DNA from: Chryseobacterium gleum
Lineage (GTDB): Bacteria > Bacteroidota > Bacteroidia > Flavobacteriales_D > Crocinitomicaceae
NCBI GenBank assembly: GCA_945860065.1
Contig: CAMAPI010000006.1
Coordinates: 1-55,602 of the forward strand
DNA: 55,602 bases
Direction: 5' to 3'
Numbering within the stretch: the stretch's first letter is position 1; each line of letters starts with the position of its first letter. The translations under genes were made by a program, and so were the position numbers. Shown here in pieces: positions 1 through 10,500 of this stretch. The notes under the pieces were generated by a model that searched no databases, was not told the DNA's origin, and saw nothing but the letters and a program-made list of their open reading frames with translations.

Positions 1-848
1 AACAAGCGTTCGCGGACGTAAGACATCGCCCAATCTGTGAACTTGATTCGGATGTATTCCGGCTCACTGTCCTTGAAACGAGCGACTCCCAAGCAATGCT
101 TGAAATAATCCTTTAATCCAACTTTGTGAGCGAGGTCAGCATGATGAAAACGAATGGTTTCCAGCTCTAAAAGGGAATCCTCTTTTTCCAATTGAGCGGG
201 AGCAATCACATGATCCTCGATCATATCAAAAGCGAATATTTTAATCGAGTGCTTGAATTGTCCTTCAGTATTGTCCTTATAATCTAGGGCCACCAAATAA
301 AAACGTCCATCATAAAAACGAACTTGAAGTGGCGCGACAATCTGTAATTTTGAACGGTACGTTGTATGAATGGGTTTATACCAAAATTGGATGGCTTCAT
401 GAGCCAATATACTTTGAACGACTTCACGGGCTAAGTTCATGGCACGTCCACCATCATCCAATCCAGCAAAAGAAAAAACCATTAATCCTTCTAGATTTGT
501 CCCTAAAGCAAGGTCCGGAGAAAGCTCTGCAACACCCAAACTCTTCGCCATTTGATGCAGCATCAATCCTTGCAACTTTTCCTTTGTTTCTGGGAGAAGT
601 CCCTCTTCTAATTGATAAAAATGCTTTCTAGAAATATTTACGTGTGTCAAGGTGAGCTTCAGTTCTTCGCGAATGAACTGTAAGTCACCTTCTAGGGTTC
701 GACGACTTATTTTTTTCTGTGACGATAATGGAAGTTGCTCATTGAGAAAGTCCAGCAATTCGCTAAACGTAGCGCGCGAATTCGACTGTTGCCTCAAATA
801 CGTAAGCAATACTTGTACACGTCGACTTTGGTTTGTTAACTGAAACAT
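1..848 (-). CDS. WYL-domain transcriptional regulator (C-terminus beyond window)
   Basis: 282 codons can be read from ATG 848 to the window edge with no stop, so the C-terminus is missing. Residues 1-65 resemble the helix-turn-helix half of WYL regulators, with a motif ISRRTLEGDLQFIREEL typical of the second half of such an HTH. Residues about 150-190 contain IQFWYKP followed by VAPLQVRFYDGRFYLVALD, which matches the core of the WYL ligand-sensing domain, although the WYL triad itself is diverged to FWY. Family members are DNA-binding regulators that often sense nucleic acids or nucleotides; the target here is unknown. A TACCTTTG box ends only 4 nt before the ATG, and no other in-frame start exists nearby, so the mRNA is probably leaderless. 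Confidence 0.8.
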   Translation of the reverse strand, partial: MFQLTNQSRRVQVLLTYLRQQSNSRATFSELLDFLNEQLPLSSQKKISRRTLEGDLQFIREELKLTLTHVNISRKHFYQLEEGLLPETKEKLQGLMLHQMAKSLGVAELSPDLALGTNLEGLMVFSFAGLDDGGRAMNLAREVVQSILAHEAIQFWYKPIHTTYRSKLQIVAPLQVRFYDGRFYLVALDYKDNTEGQFKHSIKIFAFDMIEDHVIAPAQLEKEDSLLELETIRFHHADLAHKVGLKDYFKHCLGVARFKDSEPEYIRIKFTDWAMSYVRERL

Positions 849-852
849 ATTG

Positions 853-860
853 CAAAGGTA
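853..860 (-). promoter_or_regulatory. -7 promoter box of the WYL regulator
   Basis: On the minus strand this reads TACCTTTG, a perfect match to the Bacteroidota -7 consensus TAnnTTTG. It lies 4 nt from the ATG at 848. I see no clear TTTG -33 element at the expected spacing. Confidence 0.6.
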
Positions 861-962
861 GTATTTATCCCGTAATATAATTGCGGAGTAATATTTTTTT
901 AACGATTATTTCACATCGAAAGAAAAAAAACAATATTTTTAGAATTACTAAAATCAAAAACC

Positions 963-1136
963 ATGGAAGAACAACAACTGCAAATAGAGGGTCAAATCGA
1001 TCAGTTAAAAACGCAATTAACGGGCGACTTATTTGGCGACATGGACATCAAAGATCAAATCCACAACTTGGAAATGAAGTTAAATGGGGTTCGTCCCATG
1101 GATAGTCACATTGACTGTGTCGGTTGCGGGTCCTAG
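963..1136 (+). CDS. Small conserved-looking protein with C-terminal CVGCGS
   Basis: A 57-residue, acidic, probably helical protein starting MEEQQLQIEGQIDQL and ending DCVGCGS. It begins at the first ATG after an A-rich leader and stops 6 nt before the stop codon of the convergent phosphatase-like gene. Residues about 3-40 have heptad-like spacing that suggests a short coiled coil. The last six residues place two cysteines in a CxxC motif next to the C-terminus, which could bind a metal, form a disulfide or be a modification site. I do not recognise a named family and assign no function. An overlapping ORF in another frame (881-1105) has less plausible composition. Confidence 0.6.
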   Translation: MEEQQLQIEGQIDQLKTQLTGDLFGDMDIKDQIHNLEMKLNGVRPMDSHIDCVGCGS

Positions 1137-1142
1137 TTTAGC

Positions 1143-2084
1143 TTACTGAAACAACTCCCACAAGACTCTTCCATTCGATTTCAAGGAATGCAACTGTAAC
1201 AGCTCACCGACAGTGGCATTGACATCAATGAGTTCTGCCGCTTGATTCAGGTAAGCCCCTTGTTTAAAATCTGGGCCAAAACTCAATAAATGAATGCGTC
1301 GGCAACCTTCACAATTACATCCGTGTGATACGTATCCGTTGGAAACACCGTCTAGATGTCTTCCATGGTCATTTGTAATAAACATCGCTGTTTTCCCTTG
1401 GTAATACGGATCGTTTTCGATGAATTTCCAAATCTCGTGGACCATCGAATCCGTTTGCTGAATCCCTCGGATATACCCGTTCCAATCGCTTTTATGTCCG
1501 GAGAAATCTGGCTCTCGAAAATTGACAAATAGCACTTTTGGTTTGCGCACATCTAAGGTATACATCACACGTTTAAACGTAATCGAATCATGTCGGTATC
1601 CGGTTCCAAGTCCGTTGACACCGCAATCTGTTGACGCAATGTATTTATTCTTCCATTTCGGGTCTTTACAGTCTGATAAAACCTGAAGTTTATCCTTACT
1701 CGTAATCAGCCAAACAAGGTTTGACTCATTCGGATGTTTTTTCAAGTAATGTTGAAATATTCCTGGATTTTTTGGGTATTCCCCTCCTGTATTATTAATG
1801 GATTGATAAATTCCAGTCGTTAATGCCGTGTGACCATTTGTTGTCCATGTTTCGCCTAGGTTATAAAAATAAGAATGCGTACAGCCGACCGGTGCCATAA
1901 CTGAATCCATATACCGAACATTTGGACGGCCGGTTTGCCCCCAACTTTCTGAATACCGCGGACCGTCGATAACAACTACCACCACATTTTTTGTTTGATA
2001 AATGCGGTCGATGACTTTATCACCTGTACACGAATAAATCCATGCAAGTACTATAAAAATGAAAGAAATGCTGACGATGCGCAT
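1143..2084 (-). CDS. Alkaline phosphatase/sulfatase-superfamily lipoprotein
   Basis: A 313-residue protein with a lipoprotein-type signal peptide (hydrophobic residues 4-17, Cys19 in IYSC). The mature part has the alkaline-phosphatase-superfamily layout: an early metal-binding Asp in VVVVVIDGPRYSE (Asp40), a candidate nucleophile Thr in TTNGHTALTTG (about 81-86), and late metal ligands in FITNDHGRHLDG. A small Cys-rich stretch SHGCNCEGCRR follows. The family hydrolyses phosphate or sulfate mono- and diesters outside the cytoplasm; the substrate cannot be told. It is the last gene of the guaA-led minus-strand run, 34 nt after the VOC gene, and may be co-transcribed. Confidence 0.75.
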   Translation of the reverse strand: MRIVSISFIFIVLAWIYSCTGDKVIDRIYQTKNVVVVVIDGPRYSESWGQTGRPNVRYMDSVMAPVGCTHSYFYNLGETWTTNGHTALTTGIYQSINNTGGEYPKNPGIFQHYLKKHPNESNLVWLITSKDKLQVLSDCKDPKWKNKYIASTDCGVNGLGTGYRHDSITFKRVMYTLDVRKPKVLFVNFREPDFSGHKSDWNGYIRGIQQTDSMVHEIWKFIENDPYYQGKTAMFITNDHGRHLDGVSNGYVSHGCNCEGCRRIHLLSFGPDFKQGAYLNQAAELIDVNATVGELLQLHSLKSNGRVLWELFQ

Positions 2085-2118
2085 GTCCTAAATTACGCTT
2101 TTTAACCCACGTTGAACC

Positions 2119-3189
2119 TTAATCCTTAATTCGAGAGAAGCGCAAGAATTTCAACATGAAGTCTGGAAGCGGTTTCATTGGGTCTCTTTTCTCTACATTC
2201 AAGAACAAGCCCCATTTCTCAACGATTGGCACCTTGAATACTTCAATCATTTCGATTAATGTTCCATCCGGATCATCAATATACACGCAATGAACTTTCG
2301 TATTTCCCATGCTTAATGCCGACTGACTATCACAGGTAAACGGGAATCCTTTTGCGGACATGTCTTTTTCCAATTCACGCATTCCTTTCACATCGAGTCC
2401 TAAATGGACAAATCCATAATCTCCCCAAATGCGTCCTTTAAATAGCTTCTGAGGAACTCTATCTACTGCTTGAACCAATTCGATGTAATTTTTCCCGGTT
2501 ACTTTACCGAATCCACCACCAGTTGGCTTAGATTTCGTCAACAACACCCTACGAAAACGCTCTGTTCCACTTGGCAATTCACTCCAATCGGAAAAAACGG
2601 CTGTTTGATCAAAAACGACCTCATCGAAACCCAAAATATCACGGTATAACTTCATGGATTCATCGGCATTCTTCACACCCATACTGAGTCCCAGTACTCC
2701 GCCGGAATGGTGTCCATTGTTCGAATAAAATTCATTGTTCTCGACAAATTGAAATAGGTTTCCATCGGGATCATTGATGAAAAATCCTTTTCGCTGATCT
2801 GGTCCCGATTGAATGGATTTTGTCGGCACCAAATTCTTCACGAATTCGTGACTAGCTTCAATATTGCGCGATTTCATTTGAACCGCATTGATTCCTACAT
2901 CTCCCCAAGCAAAGATGTTCAAGTTTCCTTTTCCTTTGAACGATGTTGCTTCAATCACTTCCATCGCACATCCACCTTGGAGGTTCATGATCATGCTGGC
3001 ACGCTTGGTCATCGTGACACCATGGGTATACACATCCATCAGCGGAGCCGCCTGAACGGAATCGAAAAAGGGAATATCCATTCCAAACAATTTTCGGTAA
3101 AGCGGTAGTATCTTGTTCATGTCGCTCACGGCCACGCCGATGTGCTGCATTCCATTGACATTTACGAAGGTTGATTTCATGTTATTCAA
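2119..3189 (-). CDS. Two-domain VOC (glyoxalase/dioxygenase-fold) protein
   Basis: A 356-residue cytoplasmic protein made of two vicinal-oxygen-chelate halves. The first (about 14-155) has the metal-type His of MQHIGVAV (His16) and Glu in AMEVIEATS; the second (about 165-330) repeats the pattern with FVHLGLDV and GTLIEMIEVF. Both halves also contain the DPDGN or DPDGT turn typical of VOC domains. The family covers glyoxalases, extradiol dioxygenases, epimerases and resistance proteins, and I cannot pick a reaction; it lacks the hallmark C-terminal sequence of 4-hydroxyphenylpyruvate dioxygenase. It starts 5 nt after the hemF stop and is probably translated from the same mRNA. Confidence 0.75.
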   Translation of the reverse strand: MNNMKSTFVNVNGMQHIGVAVSDMNKILPLYRKLFGMDIPFFDSVQAAPLMDVYTHGVTMTKRASMIMNLQGGCAMEVIEATSFKGKGNLNIFAWGDVGINAVQMKSRNIEASHEFVKNLVPTKSIQSGPDQRKGFFINDPDGNLFQFVENNEFYSNNGHHSGGVLGLSMGVKNADESMKLYRDILGFDEVVFDQTAVFSDWSELPSGTERFRRVLLTKSKPTGGGFGKVTGKNYIELVQAVDRVPQKLFKGRIWGDYGFVHLGLDVKGMRELEKDMSAKGFPFTCDSQSALSMGNTKVHCVYIDDPDGTLIEMIEVFKVPIVEKWGLFLNVEKRDPMKPLPDFMLKFLRFSRIKD

Positions 3190-3194
3190 TCTGT

Positions 3195-4094
3195 TTATTT
3201 CTTACTAAATTCATGCGTTTGTTTCAAAAACGCAAGTGTTTCCGCTTCCTCTGAACCTTCCTCTAATTCCAGGTTATATTCCCAGTTTGCTCTAGGTGGC
3301 ATGCTCATTAAGATGGACTCCGTTCGTCCACCGGAATAAATGCCGAATTTCGTTCCGCGGTCGTGCAATAAGTTGAATTCAACGTATCTGCCTCGACGAA
3401 TCGCTTGCCAGTTTAATTCACGCTCAGTGACCTCGTTCAGTACAATGGAGTCCACTTGATGCTTATATGCAACTGGAAACAACCTACCGAGGGAAAGGCA
3501 ATAGTCAAAAATATTCTTTTTGGATAAGCCACATGTTTCATCCAAATGATCGAAGAAAATACCACCAATTCCACGAGACTCCTCACGGTGTGGTAAATAG
3601 AAATAACGATCTGCCCATTCTTTGAATTTTGGATAAAAGTCCGTTGAATACTGATCAGAAACTTCTTTTAACTGTTGATGAAAATCACTTGCTAACTGCT
3701 GGTCGACATAATGCGGTGTCAAATCGATTCCTCCACCGAACCAATACGCTGCGCCATTGTCCAATTCAAAATAACGGATATTCATGTGAATGATTGGGTG
3801 ACTCGGGTGTTTTGGATGCAAGACAATCGAAACGCCCGTCGCAAAAAAGTGTTCTCCTTCTAGATTCAATTGTTTTTTCATCGCGACAGAAACATGTCCA
3901 TGTACCGCAGAGAAAGCGACTCCACCTTTTTCAAAAATGCGTCCATCTCCTATGGTTCTGGTGAATCCACCCCCGCCCTCTTCTCGCTCCCAAACATCTT
4001 CGTTAAATTTTGCTTGTCCATCAATTTCCTCCAGGGATTGACAAATGTGCAACTGGATTTCTCGAAAAGCTTGTTCAATTTCTATTCGCATCAT
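3195..4094 (-). CDS. hemF: Oxygen-dependent coproporphyrinogen III oxidase
   Basis: A 299-residue protein of normal length for the aerobic enzyme, which decarboxylates two propionates of coproporphyrinogen III to give protoporphyrinogen IX in haem synthesis. Seen: IHMNIRYFEL with the conserved His (near residue 102), FGGGIDLTPHYV, EESRGIGGIFFDHLD, and the C-terminal FNLLHDRGTKFG and SILMSMPP blocks. It uses O2, so the organism lives at least partly aerobically. The start is 2 nt after the stop of the LysM gene, and the VOC gene follows after 5 nt, so it is embedded in the guaA run. Confidence 0.97.
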   Translation of the reverse strand: MMRIEIEQAFREIQLHICQSLEEIDGQAKFNEDVWEREEGGGGFTRTIGDGRIFEKGGVAFSAVHGHVSVAMKKQLNLEGEHFFATGVSIVLHPKHPSHPIIHMNIRYFELDNGAAYWFGGGIDLTPHYVDQQLASDFHQQLKEVSDQYSTDFYPKFKEWADRYFYLPHREESRGIGGIFFDHLDETCGLSKKNIFDYCLSLGRLFPVAYKHQVDSIVLNEVTERELNWQAIRRGRYVEFNLLHDRGTKFGIYSGGRTESILMSMPPRANWEYNLELEEGSEEAETLAFLKQTHEFSKK

Positions 4095-4096
4095 GC

Positions 4097-5836
4097 TTAT
4101 TCTGGCTTAGATTCAAATCCTTTAAAGTCTAAAACAAACCCTGAAGTATTTTGAAATCCGTTTCCTACTCCTTGTTGAATTAGTTGATAATTACTAATAA
4201 TTCCGCTTTGTTTGTTGCTTTGATTGACCAATTGACGGCAAACCATTAATGTGGCGTCATAACCTAGGCAGGACATCCTGTTAAGATCAGCAGAATACGT
4301 TTTTCGGTATTTCTTGTGAAAGGTCATGACACTTGGCGAGTGATAGGAAAAATAGCTAGGACTCGCATACGTAAATGCATACTTATTCGCGATCGTACCG
4401 CTTACTTCTTTCCATTCCAACCATTCTTTCAAACCATACACATGCACTTTTTCGTTGGACTTATATTTCTCTAATAAGGATAGTACTTTGGCTTTATCTG
4501 TACTGAGTATGATATAGATGATTTCATCATTCATAAACTCATATTGCTGATAATTCTTCCACGTCGCCTCGATGATTTTTGCTTTAGAAACCGAAGATGG
4601 TACATTTCGAAACGCCGTTAAAAACAGTTGATCTGTTTTCATGTCCGTTTCTGATTCGCCTTTAATTAAAACAAGGGTTTGATTCACAAAATGTCGGTGA
4701 ACACTCCACGCCAATTGATCCATTAAATTAGCTGTTGACGGAGATAAACAAATGGCGTTTGGATTACCAAGCAACTCACTTTCCTTCATGGAAACTGGAA
4801 AAGCAACGGTGATTTCGTTTTTTCTGGCAAATGCACTTACTATTTCCGCCTCTCGCTGCTGTATCGGAGCAAAAATAATATCCATGCTCAACAACTCTGG
4901 CTTAGCTAATATCGCCGATAGATTTTCATTTGCTGATTCATAATCATAGACATGGAAAACAGCATTTAGTCCAAGGTGATCCAAAGAATCCATTGCTAAT
5001 TTCGCACCCATGTAATAATCCAAGGCAGCACCGGAAACAAAGCGATTGTAACTCGCTGTCGAATCTAAATTTAAAGGTAAAAAAAGTGCCACTTCATAGG
5101 ATTTCCGAGCGGAAAAATGAAGTTCATTCGGTGCGTTTCTCACCGTTTTAACAGGAACCTCTCGTATCGGAATATGCGCCACCTTTTCTTTTTTCACCGG
5201 AATCCGAATGGTTTGACCCGGGCTCACACGGCTTGATGTCAGGTGATTCAAGGCTTGCAACTCTGGAACTGGAACCATGAATCTTTTGGACAAAGTGTAT
5301 AGAGATTCTTGGGGCAACACTACATGAGAGATGATGTCATCCGTAAAGGAAATGTTAAATTTCGCTTGAGCGACCTGGCTTGGCTTCGGAATTTCTTGCG
5401 TCATCACTTCGACAGAAGTGGAAGGTTCATCTGTTTGAATGCGCGCAATTGCGTTGGGAATAGTTAAACGTTGGCTCAACTTTAGTCCGTTTTTCGTCGA
5501 CGGATTGTATGAGATAATGCTATCCATGGAAACATCGTACAACTTCGATACAGAATACAAGGTTTCTTTTTGAACCACGGTGTGCTTGACCGTCCGACGT
5601 TGAACGGGTATAAACACGACCTCACCCGTAGTTAGTCCGCGTTCAATCCCTGGATTCATGTTCAAGATGTCCTCAGCCGGACATGCATACATTTGTTGTA
5701 ATCCATACAAATTGTTTCCATCCGCCACGGTATGAACATAACATTTCTTTCCCTCTCGCTCTGTAATTTGAGCATATTGTTGTCCATGGACAAGCAAGGC
5801 GCTCAATAACAAAAAGAACAATAAGGGTTTTTTCAT
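4097..5836 (-). CDS. LysM-repeat protein with periplasmic-binding-protein-like domain
   Basis: A 579-residue exported protein with signal peptide MKKPLLFFLLLSALLVHGQ. Three LysM repeats follow at about 30-77, 83-127 and 170-213, each with the hydrophobic pattern ending in a VFIP, LTIP or IRIP strand. From about residue 245 the chain changes to an alpha/beta domain with KSYEVALFLPLNLDS at its start and repeated strand-helix units, resembling the type I periplasmic binding fold of branched-chain amino acid receptors. LysM domains bind peptidoglycan, so the protein probably sits at the periplasmic face of the wall. The ligand of the second domain is unknown. It starts 10 nt after guaA and is followed 2 nt later by hemF. 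Confidence 0.8.
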   Translation of the reverse strand: MKKPLLFFLLLSALLVHGQQYAQITEREGKKCYVHTVADGNNLYGLQQMYACPAEDILNMNPGIERGLTTGEVVFIPVQRRTVKHTVVQKETLYSVSKLYDVSMDSIISYNPSTKNGLKLSQRLTIPNAIARIQTDEPSTSVEVMTQEIPKPSQVAQAKFNISFTDDIISHVVLPQESLYTLSKRFMVPVPELQALNHLTSSRVSPGQTIRIPVKKEKVAHIPIREVPVKTVRNAPNELHFSARKSYEVALFLPLNLDSTASYNRFVSGAALDYYMGAKLAMDSLDHLGLNAVFHVYDYESANENLSAILAKPELLSMDIIFAPIQQREAEIVSAFARKNEITVAFPVSMKESELLGNPNAICLSPSTANLMDQLAWSVHRHFVNQTLVLIKGESETDMKTDQLFLTAFRNVPSSVSKAKIIEATWKNYQQYEFMNDEIIYIILSTDKAKVLSLLEKYKSNEKVHVYGLKEWLEWKEVSGTIANKYAFTYASPSYFSYHSPSVMTFHKKYRKTYSADLNRMSCLGYDATLMVCRQLVNQSNKQSGIISNYQLIQQGVGNGFQNTSGFVLDFKGFESKPE

Positions 5837-5846
5837 GTGATGAAGG

Positions 5847-7379
5847 TTATTCCCATTCGATGGTTGCAGGTGGCTTGGAGCTAATATCGTAGGTTACCCG
5901 ATTAATTCCCTTCACTTGATTGATAATTTTATTCGATATTTTCGCTAAGAATTCATATGGCAAATGACACCAGTCAGCCGTCATTCCATCTGTTGATGAA
6001 ACTGCTCTTAATGCAACTGCATTTTCGTATGTTCGTTCGTCTCCCATCACTCCGACCGATTGAATCGGCAAGAAAATCGCTCCAGCTTGCCAAACTTCAT
6101 CATACAATCCGTCTTCTTTTAGTCCATCAATAAAGATGGCATCCACATCTTGCAAGATGCGCACTTTATCAAGCGTTACTTCTCCTAGAATGCGAATTCC
6201 AAGTCCTGGACCTGGGAATGGATGTCTTCCTAGAATGCGTTCATCGATTTCAAGAGAACGTCCGATTCGACGAACTTCATCCTTAAACAGCAAACGCAAA
6301 GGTTCCACCACTTGAAGTTTCATATAATCAGGTAATCCACCAACATTGTGGTGAGATTTGATGGTTTGCGAAGGTCCACCAGTCGCAGAAACAGATTCGA
6401 TCACATCTGGATAAATCGTTCCTTGTCCCAGCCACTTCGCTCCTTCAACTTTCTTCGATTCTTCGTCAAAAACGTCAATAAATACTTTTCCAATCGCTTT
6501 GCGTTTCAACTCGGGATCTGTTAATCCAGTCAAGGCTGCATAGAATTGACTAGCCGCATCGACTCCTTTCACATTCAATCCCATTCCTTTGTAGGACTCC
6601 AAAACAGATTGGTATTCATTTTTGCGAAGAAGTCCATTATCCACAAAGATGCAATGTAGGTTCGCCCCAATCGCTTTATGCAATAATATGGCAGCAACGG
6701 AGGAATCCACACCACCTGAAAGTCCAAGAATTACCTTGTCATCTCCCAATTGCTCATGTAAACGAGCTGTTGTTTCTTCAACAAAGGAATCAGGTGTCCA
6801 ATCACATGCGCAACGACAAATGTCCACGATGTAATTTTGTAAAAGAATCTTTCCTTCTGTTGAGTGATACACTTCTGGGTGAAATTGTATTCCGTAAGTT
6901 TCCTCGCCTTCGATATGGTATCCAGCAATTTCTACATCAGATGTACTGGCAATGATTTTATAGTTACTTGGGATTTTTTTAATGGTATCACCATGAGACA
7001 TCCACACTTGAGATCCGTTTGTCATTCCTTTGGTAAGGATGTGGCTTTCGTCCACGTAAGATAAATGTGCGCGTCCATATTCACGAATACTAGAAGGTAA
7101 CACTTCGCCACCAAAATGATGCGCTAAATATTGTGCTCCAAAACAAACTCCTAACAGCGGTAATTTCCCTTTAATATCGTCTAGATTTGGCCTCGGAGAA
7201 GCTTCATCGCGAACAGAAAACGGACTTCCAGAGAGGATTACCCCTTTCACATTAGCTCCAATTTCTGGTATTTTATTCCACGGATGGATTTCACAATAAA
7301 CATTTAACTCACGGATTCGACGCGCAATTAACTGCGTATATTGAGATCCAAAATCTAAAATTAGTATCATTTCATGCAT
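5847..7379 (-). CDS. guaA: GMP synthase (glutamine-hydrolysing)
   Basis: A 510-residue two-part enzyme that aminates XMP to GMP with glutamine and ATP. The class I glutaminase half has the Cys nucleophile in LLGVCFGAQ (Cys79) and the His-Glu pair in QFHPEV. The ATP-pyrophosphatase half has the P-loop [11 protein letters not shown] (about 217-228) and ends with the dimerisation domain and [18 protein letters not shown] 7379 ([11 protein letters not shown]) matches the usual N-terminus better than the internal Met4. A TATCTTTG box lies 4 nt before this ATG, so the transcript is probably leaderless. It leads a five-gene minus-strand run. Confidence 0.98.
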   Translation of the reverse strand: MHEMILILDFGSQYTQLIARRIRELNVYCEIHPWNKIPEIGANVKGVILSGSPFSVRDEASPRPNLDDIKGKLPLLGVCFGAQYLAHHFGGEVLPSSIREYGRAHLSYVDESHILTKGMTNGSQVWMSHGDTIKKIPSNYKIIASTSDVEIAGYHIEGEETYGIQFHPEVYHSTEGKILLQNYIVDICRCACDWTPDSFVEETTARLHEQLGDDKVILGLSGGVDSSVAAILLHKAIGANLHCIFVDNGLLRKNEYQSVLESYKGMGLNVKGVDAASQFYAALTGLTDPELKRKAIGKVFIDVFDEESKKVEGAKWLGQGTIYPDVIESVSATGGPSQTIKSHHNVGGLPDYMKLQVVEPLRLLFKDEVRRIGRSLEIDERILGRHPFPGPGLGIRILGEVTLDKVRILQDVDAIFIDGLKEDGLYDEVWQAGAIFLPIQSVGVMGDERTYENAVALRAVSSTDGMTADWCHLPYEFLAKISNKIINQVKGINRVTYDISSKPPATIEWE

Positions 7380-7383
7380 GGCG

Positions 7384-7391
7384 CAAAGATA
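7384..7391 (-). promoter_or_regulatory. -7 promoter box of guaA
   Basis: Reads TATCTTTG on the minus strand, a perfect TAnnTTTG match, then CGCC and the ATG of guaA. A CAAA on the plus strand at 7417-7420 could be a -33 TTTG, but the 25-nt spacing is long. Confidence 0.65.
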
Positions 7392-7529
7392 AGCATTATT
7401 GGTAATTAGTCGTGCCCAAAGCTTTGGTGATTTTTATAGCATAAACCGAAGGAAACAACATTGTGTTATTTTCTTGTGAATAGTTGCAATTCAACCGAGT
7501 GAATGTCCTTAAGATTAAGTAGAATTGAT

Positions 7530-7537
7530 TAACTTTG
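7530..7537 (+). promoter_or_regulatory. -7 promoter box of secA
   Basis: TAACTTTG, a perfect TAnnTTTG match, 24 nt before ATG 7562. This location places the longer in-frame start at 7535 inside the promoter and rules it out. Confidence 0.55.
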
Positions 7538-7561
7538 GTGCTTGCATTAAAGAGAAAAAAG

Positions 7562-10500
7562 ATGATTGGAGATATCTTAAAATCCATTTTTGGAGATAAG
7601 AACGCGAAAGACAAGAAATTATACTGGCCTTACGTAGAGTTAGCAGTTGCTGCTCATGAACACATAAAAACTTTATCGGACGAGCAATTACGTCAAAAAT
7701 CCCGTGAGTTTCAGCACCAAATTGGAGAGGAAAAAGAGCGCTTAGAACATCAACTAGCGGATCTTCGAAAGAAAGCGGAAAGTTTAGAAACAAGCATCAA
7801 CGAAAAAGAAGATTTATTCGACCAAATTGATAAATTAGAAAAAGAAGTAGATGCCCAAATCGAAGAAACACTGATTAAAATCCTCCCAGAAGCATTCGCT
7901 GTGGTGAAGGAAACGGCATATCGTTGGGCAATGAATGGACAATTGGTTGTAAGCGCTGAGGAGTTTGATCGTGAATTAGCGAAGAAAAAAGACGGAATTA
8001 CCATAGAAGGAGATAAAGCTATTTGGCATAACGAATGGACCGCTGCAGGCGGACACATCAAATGGAACATGGTGCATTACGATGTTCAGTTAATGGGTGG
8101 AGCCGTTTTGCACAAAGGAAATATTTCTGAAATGCAAACGGGAGAAGGGAAAACGTTGGTGGCAACACTTCCTGTTTACTTAAATGCGCTTGCGGGAAAA
8201 GGTGTACACATTGTAACCGTGAATGATTACTTAGCGAAACGTGACTCCGAATGGATGGGTCCATTGTACCAATTCCACGGATTGAGTGTGGATTGCATCG
8301 ATAAGCACCGTCCAAATTCCAAAGAAAGAAGACAAGCTTATTTAGCAGATATTACCTTCGGAACAAACAATGAGTTTGGCTTCGATTACTTGCGTGATAA
8401 CATGGCGGGTCATGTTGACGATTTAGTTCAACGCAAACACCATTTTGCCATTGTCGATGAGGTCGATTCCGTTTTAATTGATGACGCAAGAACGCCATTA
8501 ATCATTTCTGGTCCAACACCAAAAGGCGATGAACACGAATTCCATGAGTTAAAGCCGCGTATCGAACGCGTAGTTGACGCACAAAAACAATACGTTCAAC
8601 AATGTTTAGCTGAGGCGAAGAAAATGTTAACGGTTATCAACGAAGCGCCTGAGGACAAAAACGAAGCAAAACGCATGTTGGAAGACGGTGGAATCGCTTT
8701 ATTGAGAGCGCACCGAGGCCTTCCGAAAAATCGAACATTAATCAAGTTTTTATCTGAACCGGGAATCAGAGTTCACCTGCAAAAAACGGAGAACTTCTAC
8801 ATGGCCGAACAAGGTAAAAACATGAAGAAAATCGATGCGGAATTGTTCTTTGTGATCGATGAAAAAAACAATACCATTGAACTTACCGACAGAGGAATCG
8901 ATTTGGTTTCTGGAAAAGATGACCGAAATTTCTTCGTCATGCCAGATATCGGTGATGAAATCGCCAAATTGCAAAAGCAAAACCTGGAGAAAGAAAACTA
9001 CCTTGAACAAAAAGATGTCTTGGTACGTGAATATTCGATTAAATCCGAACGCATTCACTCCATCAATCAATTATTGAAAGCCTATACACTTTTCGAAAAA
9101 GAAGTGGAATACGTTATCCTAGAAGGAAAAGTGAAAATCGTTGATGAGTCAACTGGACGTATCCTCGAGGGACGCCGTTACTCCGATGGATTGCACCAAG
9201 CGATTGAAGCAAAAGAAAATGTTGAGGTAGAGGCTGCTACTCAAACGTATGCAACCGTGACTTTGCAAAATTACTTCCGTATGTACCACAAACTTGCGGG
9301 TATGACCGGAACAGCGGAAACAGAAGCGAAAGAATTCTGGGATATCTATAAATTAGATGTGGTGACCGTTCCAACAAATAGAGCCGTTTCACGTCTAGAT
9401 CTAGATGATTTTGTCTATAAATCTGCACGTGAGAAATACAACGCAGTGATTTTAGAAGTGGAGGAATTAGTGGCAGCAGGACGTCCGGTTCTTGTCGGTA
9501 CCACAACCGTGGAAATTTCCGAATTATTGTCCAGAATGCTCCAAATGAAGAAAATCCAACACCAAGTGTTGAATGCCAAATACCACCAAAAAGAGGCGGA
9601 GATTATCGCGAATGCTGGATTAGCAGGAGCAGTAACCATTGCGACAAATATGGCTGGACGTGGAACCGATATCAAGTTGGGTGAAGGCGTCAAAGAAGCT
9701 GGAGGATTAGCGATAGTTGGTACAGAACGCCACGATTCACGTCGTGTCGATCGTCAGTTGAGAGGTCGTGCAGGACGACAAGGAGATCCAGGTTCGTCCC
9801 GTTTCTTTGTGTCTTTGGAAGATGACTTAATGCGCAAGTTCGGTTCAGAACGCATCGCGAAACTCATGGACCGTATGGGACTGAAAGAAGGAGAAGTGAT
9901 TTCTGCTGGAATGGTCTCTAAATCGATTGAACGCGCACAGAAAAAAGTAGAAGAAAATAACTTTGGAGTACGTAAAAACTTATTGGAGTACGATGACGTG
10001 ATGAACTCTCAACGTAAAGCGATTTACAAAAAACGTAAAAATGCATTGTTTGGAGATCGTTTGGATATTGACATCGATAATATGTTCTTTGAATTATGTG
10101 AAACGACGGTTCAACAATATGGCGGATCAGAATTTCATGATTTTGAACGGGAATTATTGCGCATTATCGGAATTGAATCACCGGTAACAACTCAGGAATT
10201 TTCCAACATGAGTCGCACGGATTTAACGGATAAAATCTACGACTCGATGAAAGCGTCGTATGAACGTAAATGCGATAAAATTGCGTCTCGTGCTTTGCCA
10301 CAGATTAAGCATGTACACGAGAATCTCTCTGACAAATTTAAGGACATGGTTTTCCCGTTGACAGATGGTCGTCGTGAGTTGCAATTAATTGTCAACATCG
10401 AAGAAGCCTATAAATCTGAAGGAAAAAATATTTCCAAAGCCTTTGAGAAAAATGTGATCTTATCTAAAATCGATGATGAGTGGAAAGAACATTTACGTGA

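Noticed and set aside
881-1105. 74-codon ORF overlapping the small CVGCGS gene
   Set aside because: Different frame from the compact acidic protein, with arginine-asparagine-rich composition and no known match; the 963-1136 frame looks better.
7535-7561. Longer SecA start at GTG 7535
   Set aside because: It overlaps the TAACTTTG box; MIGDILKSIFG at 7562 is the usual SecA start.
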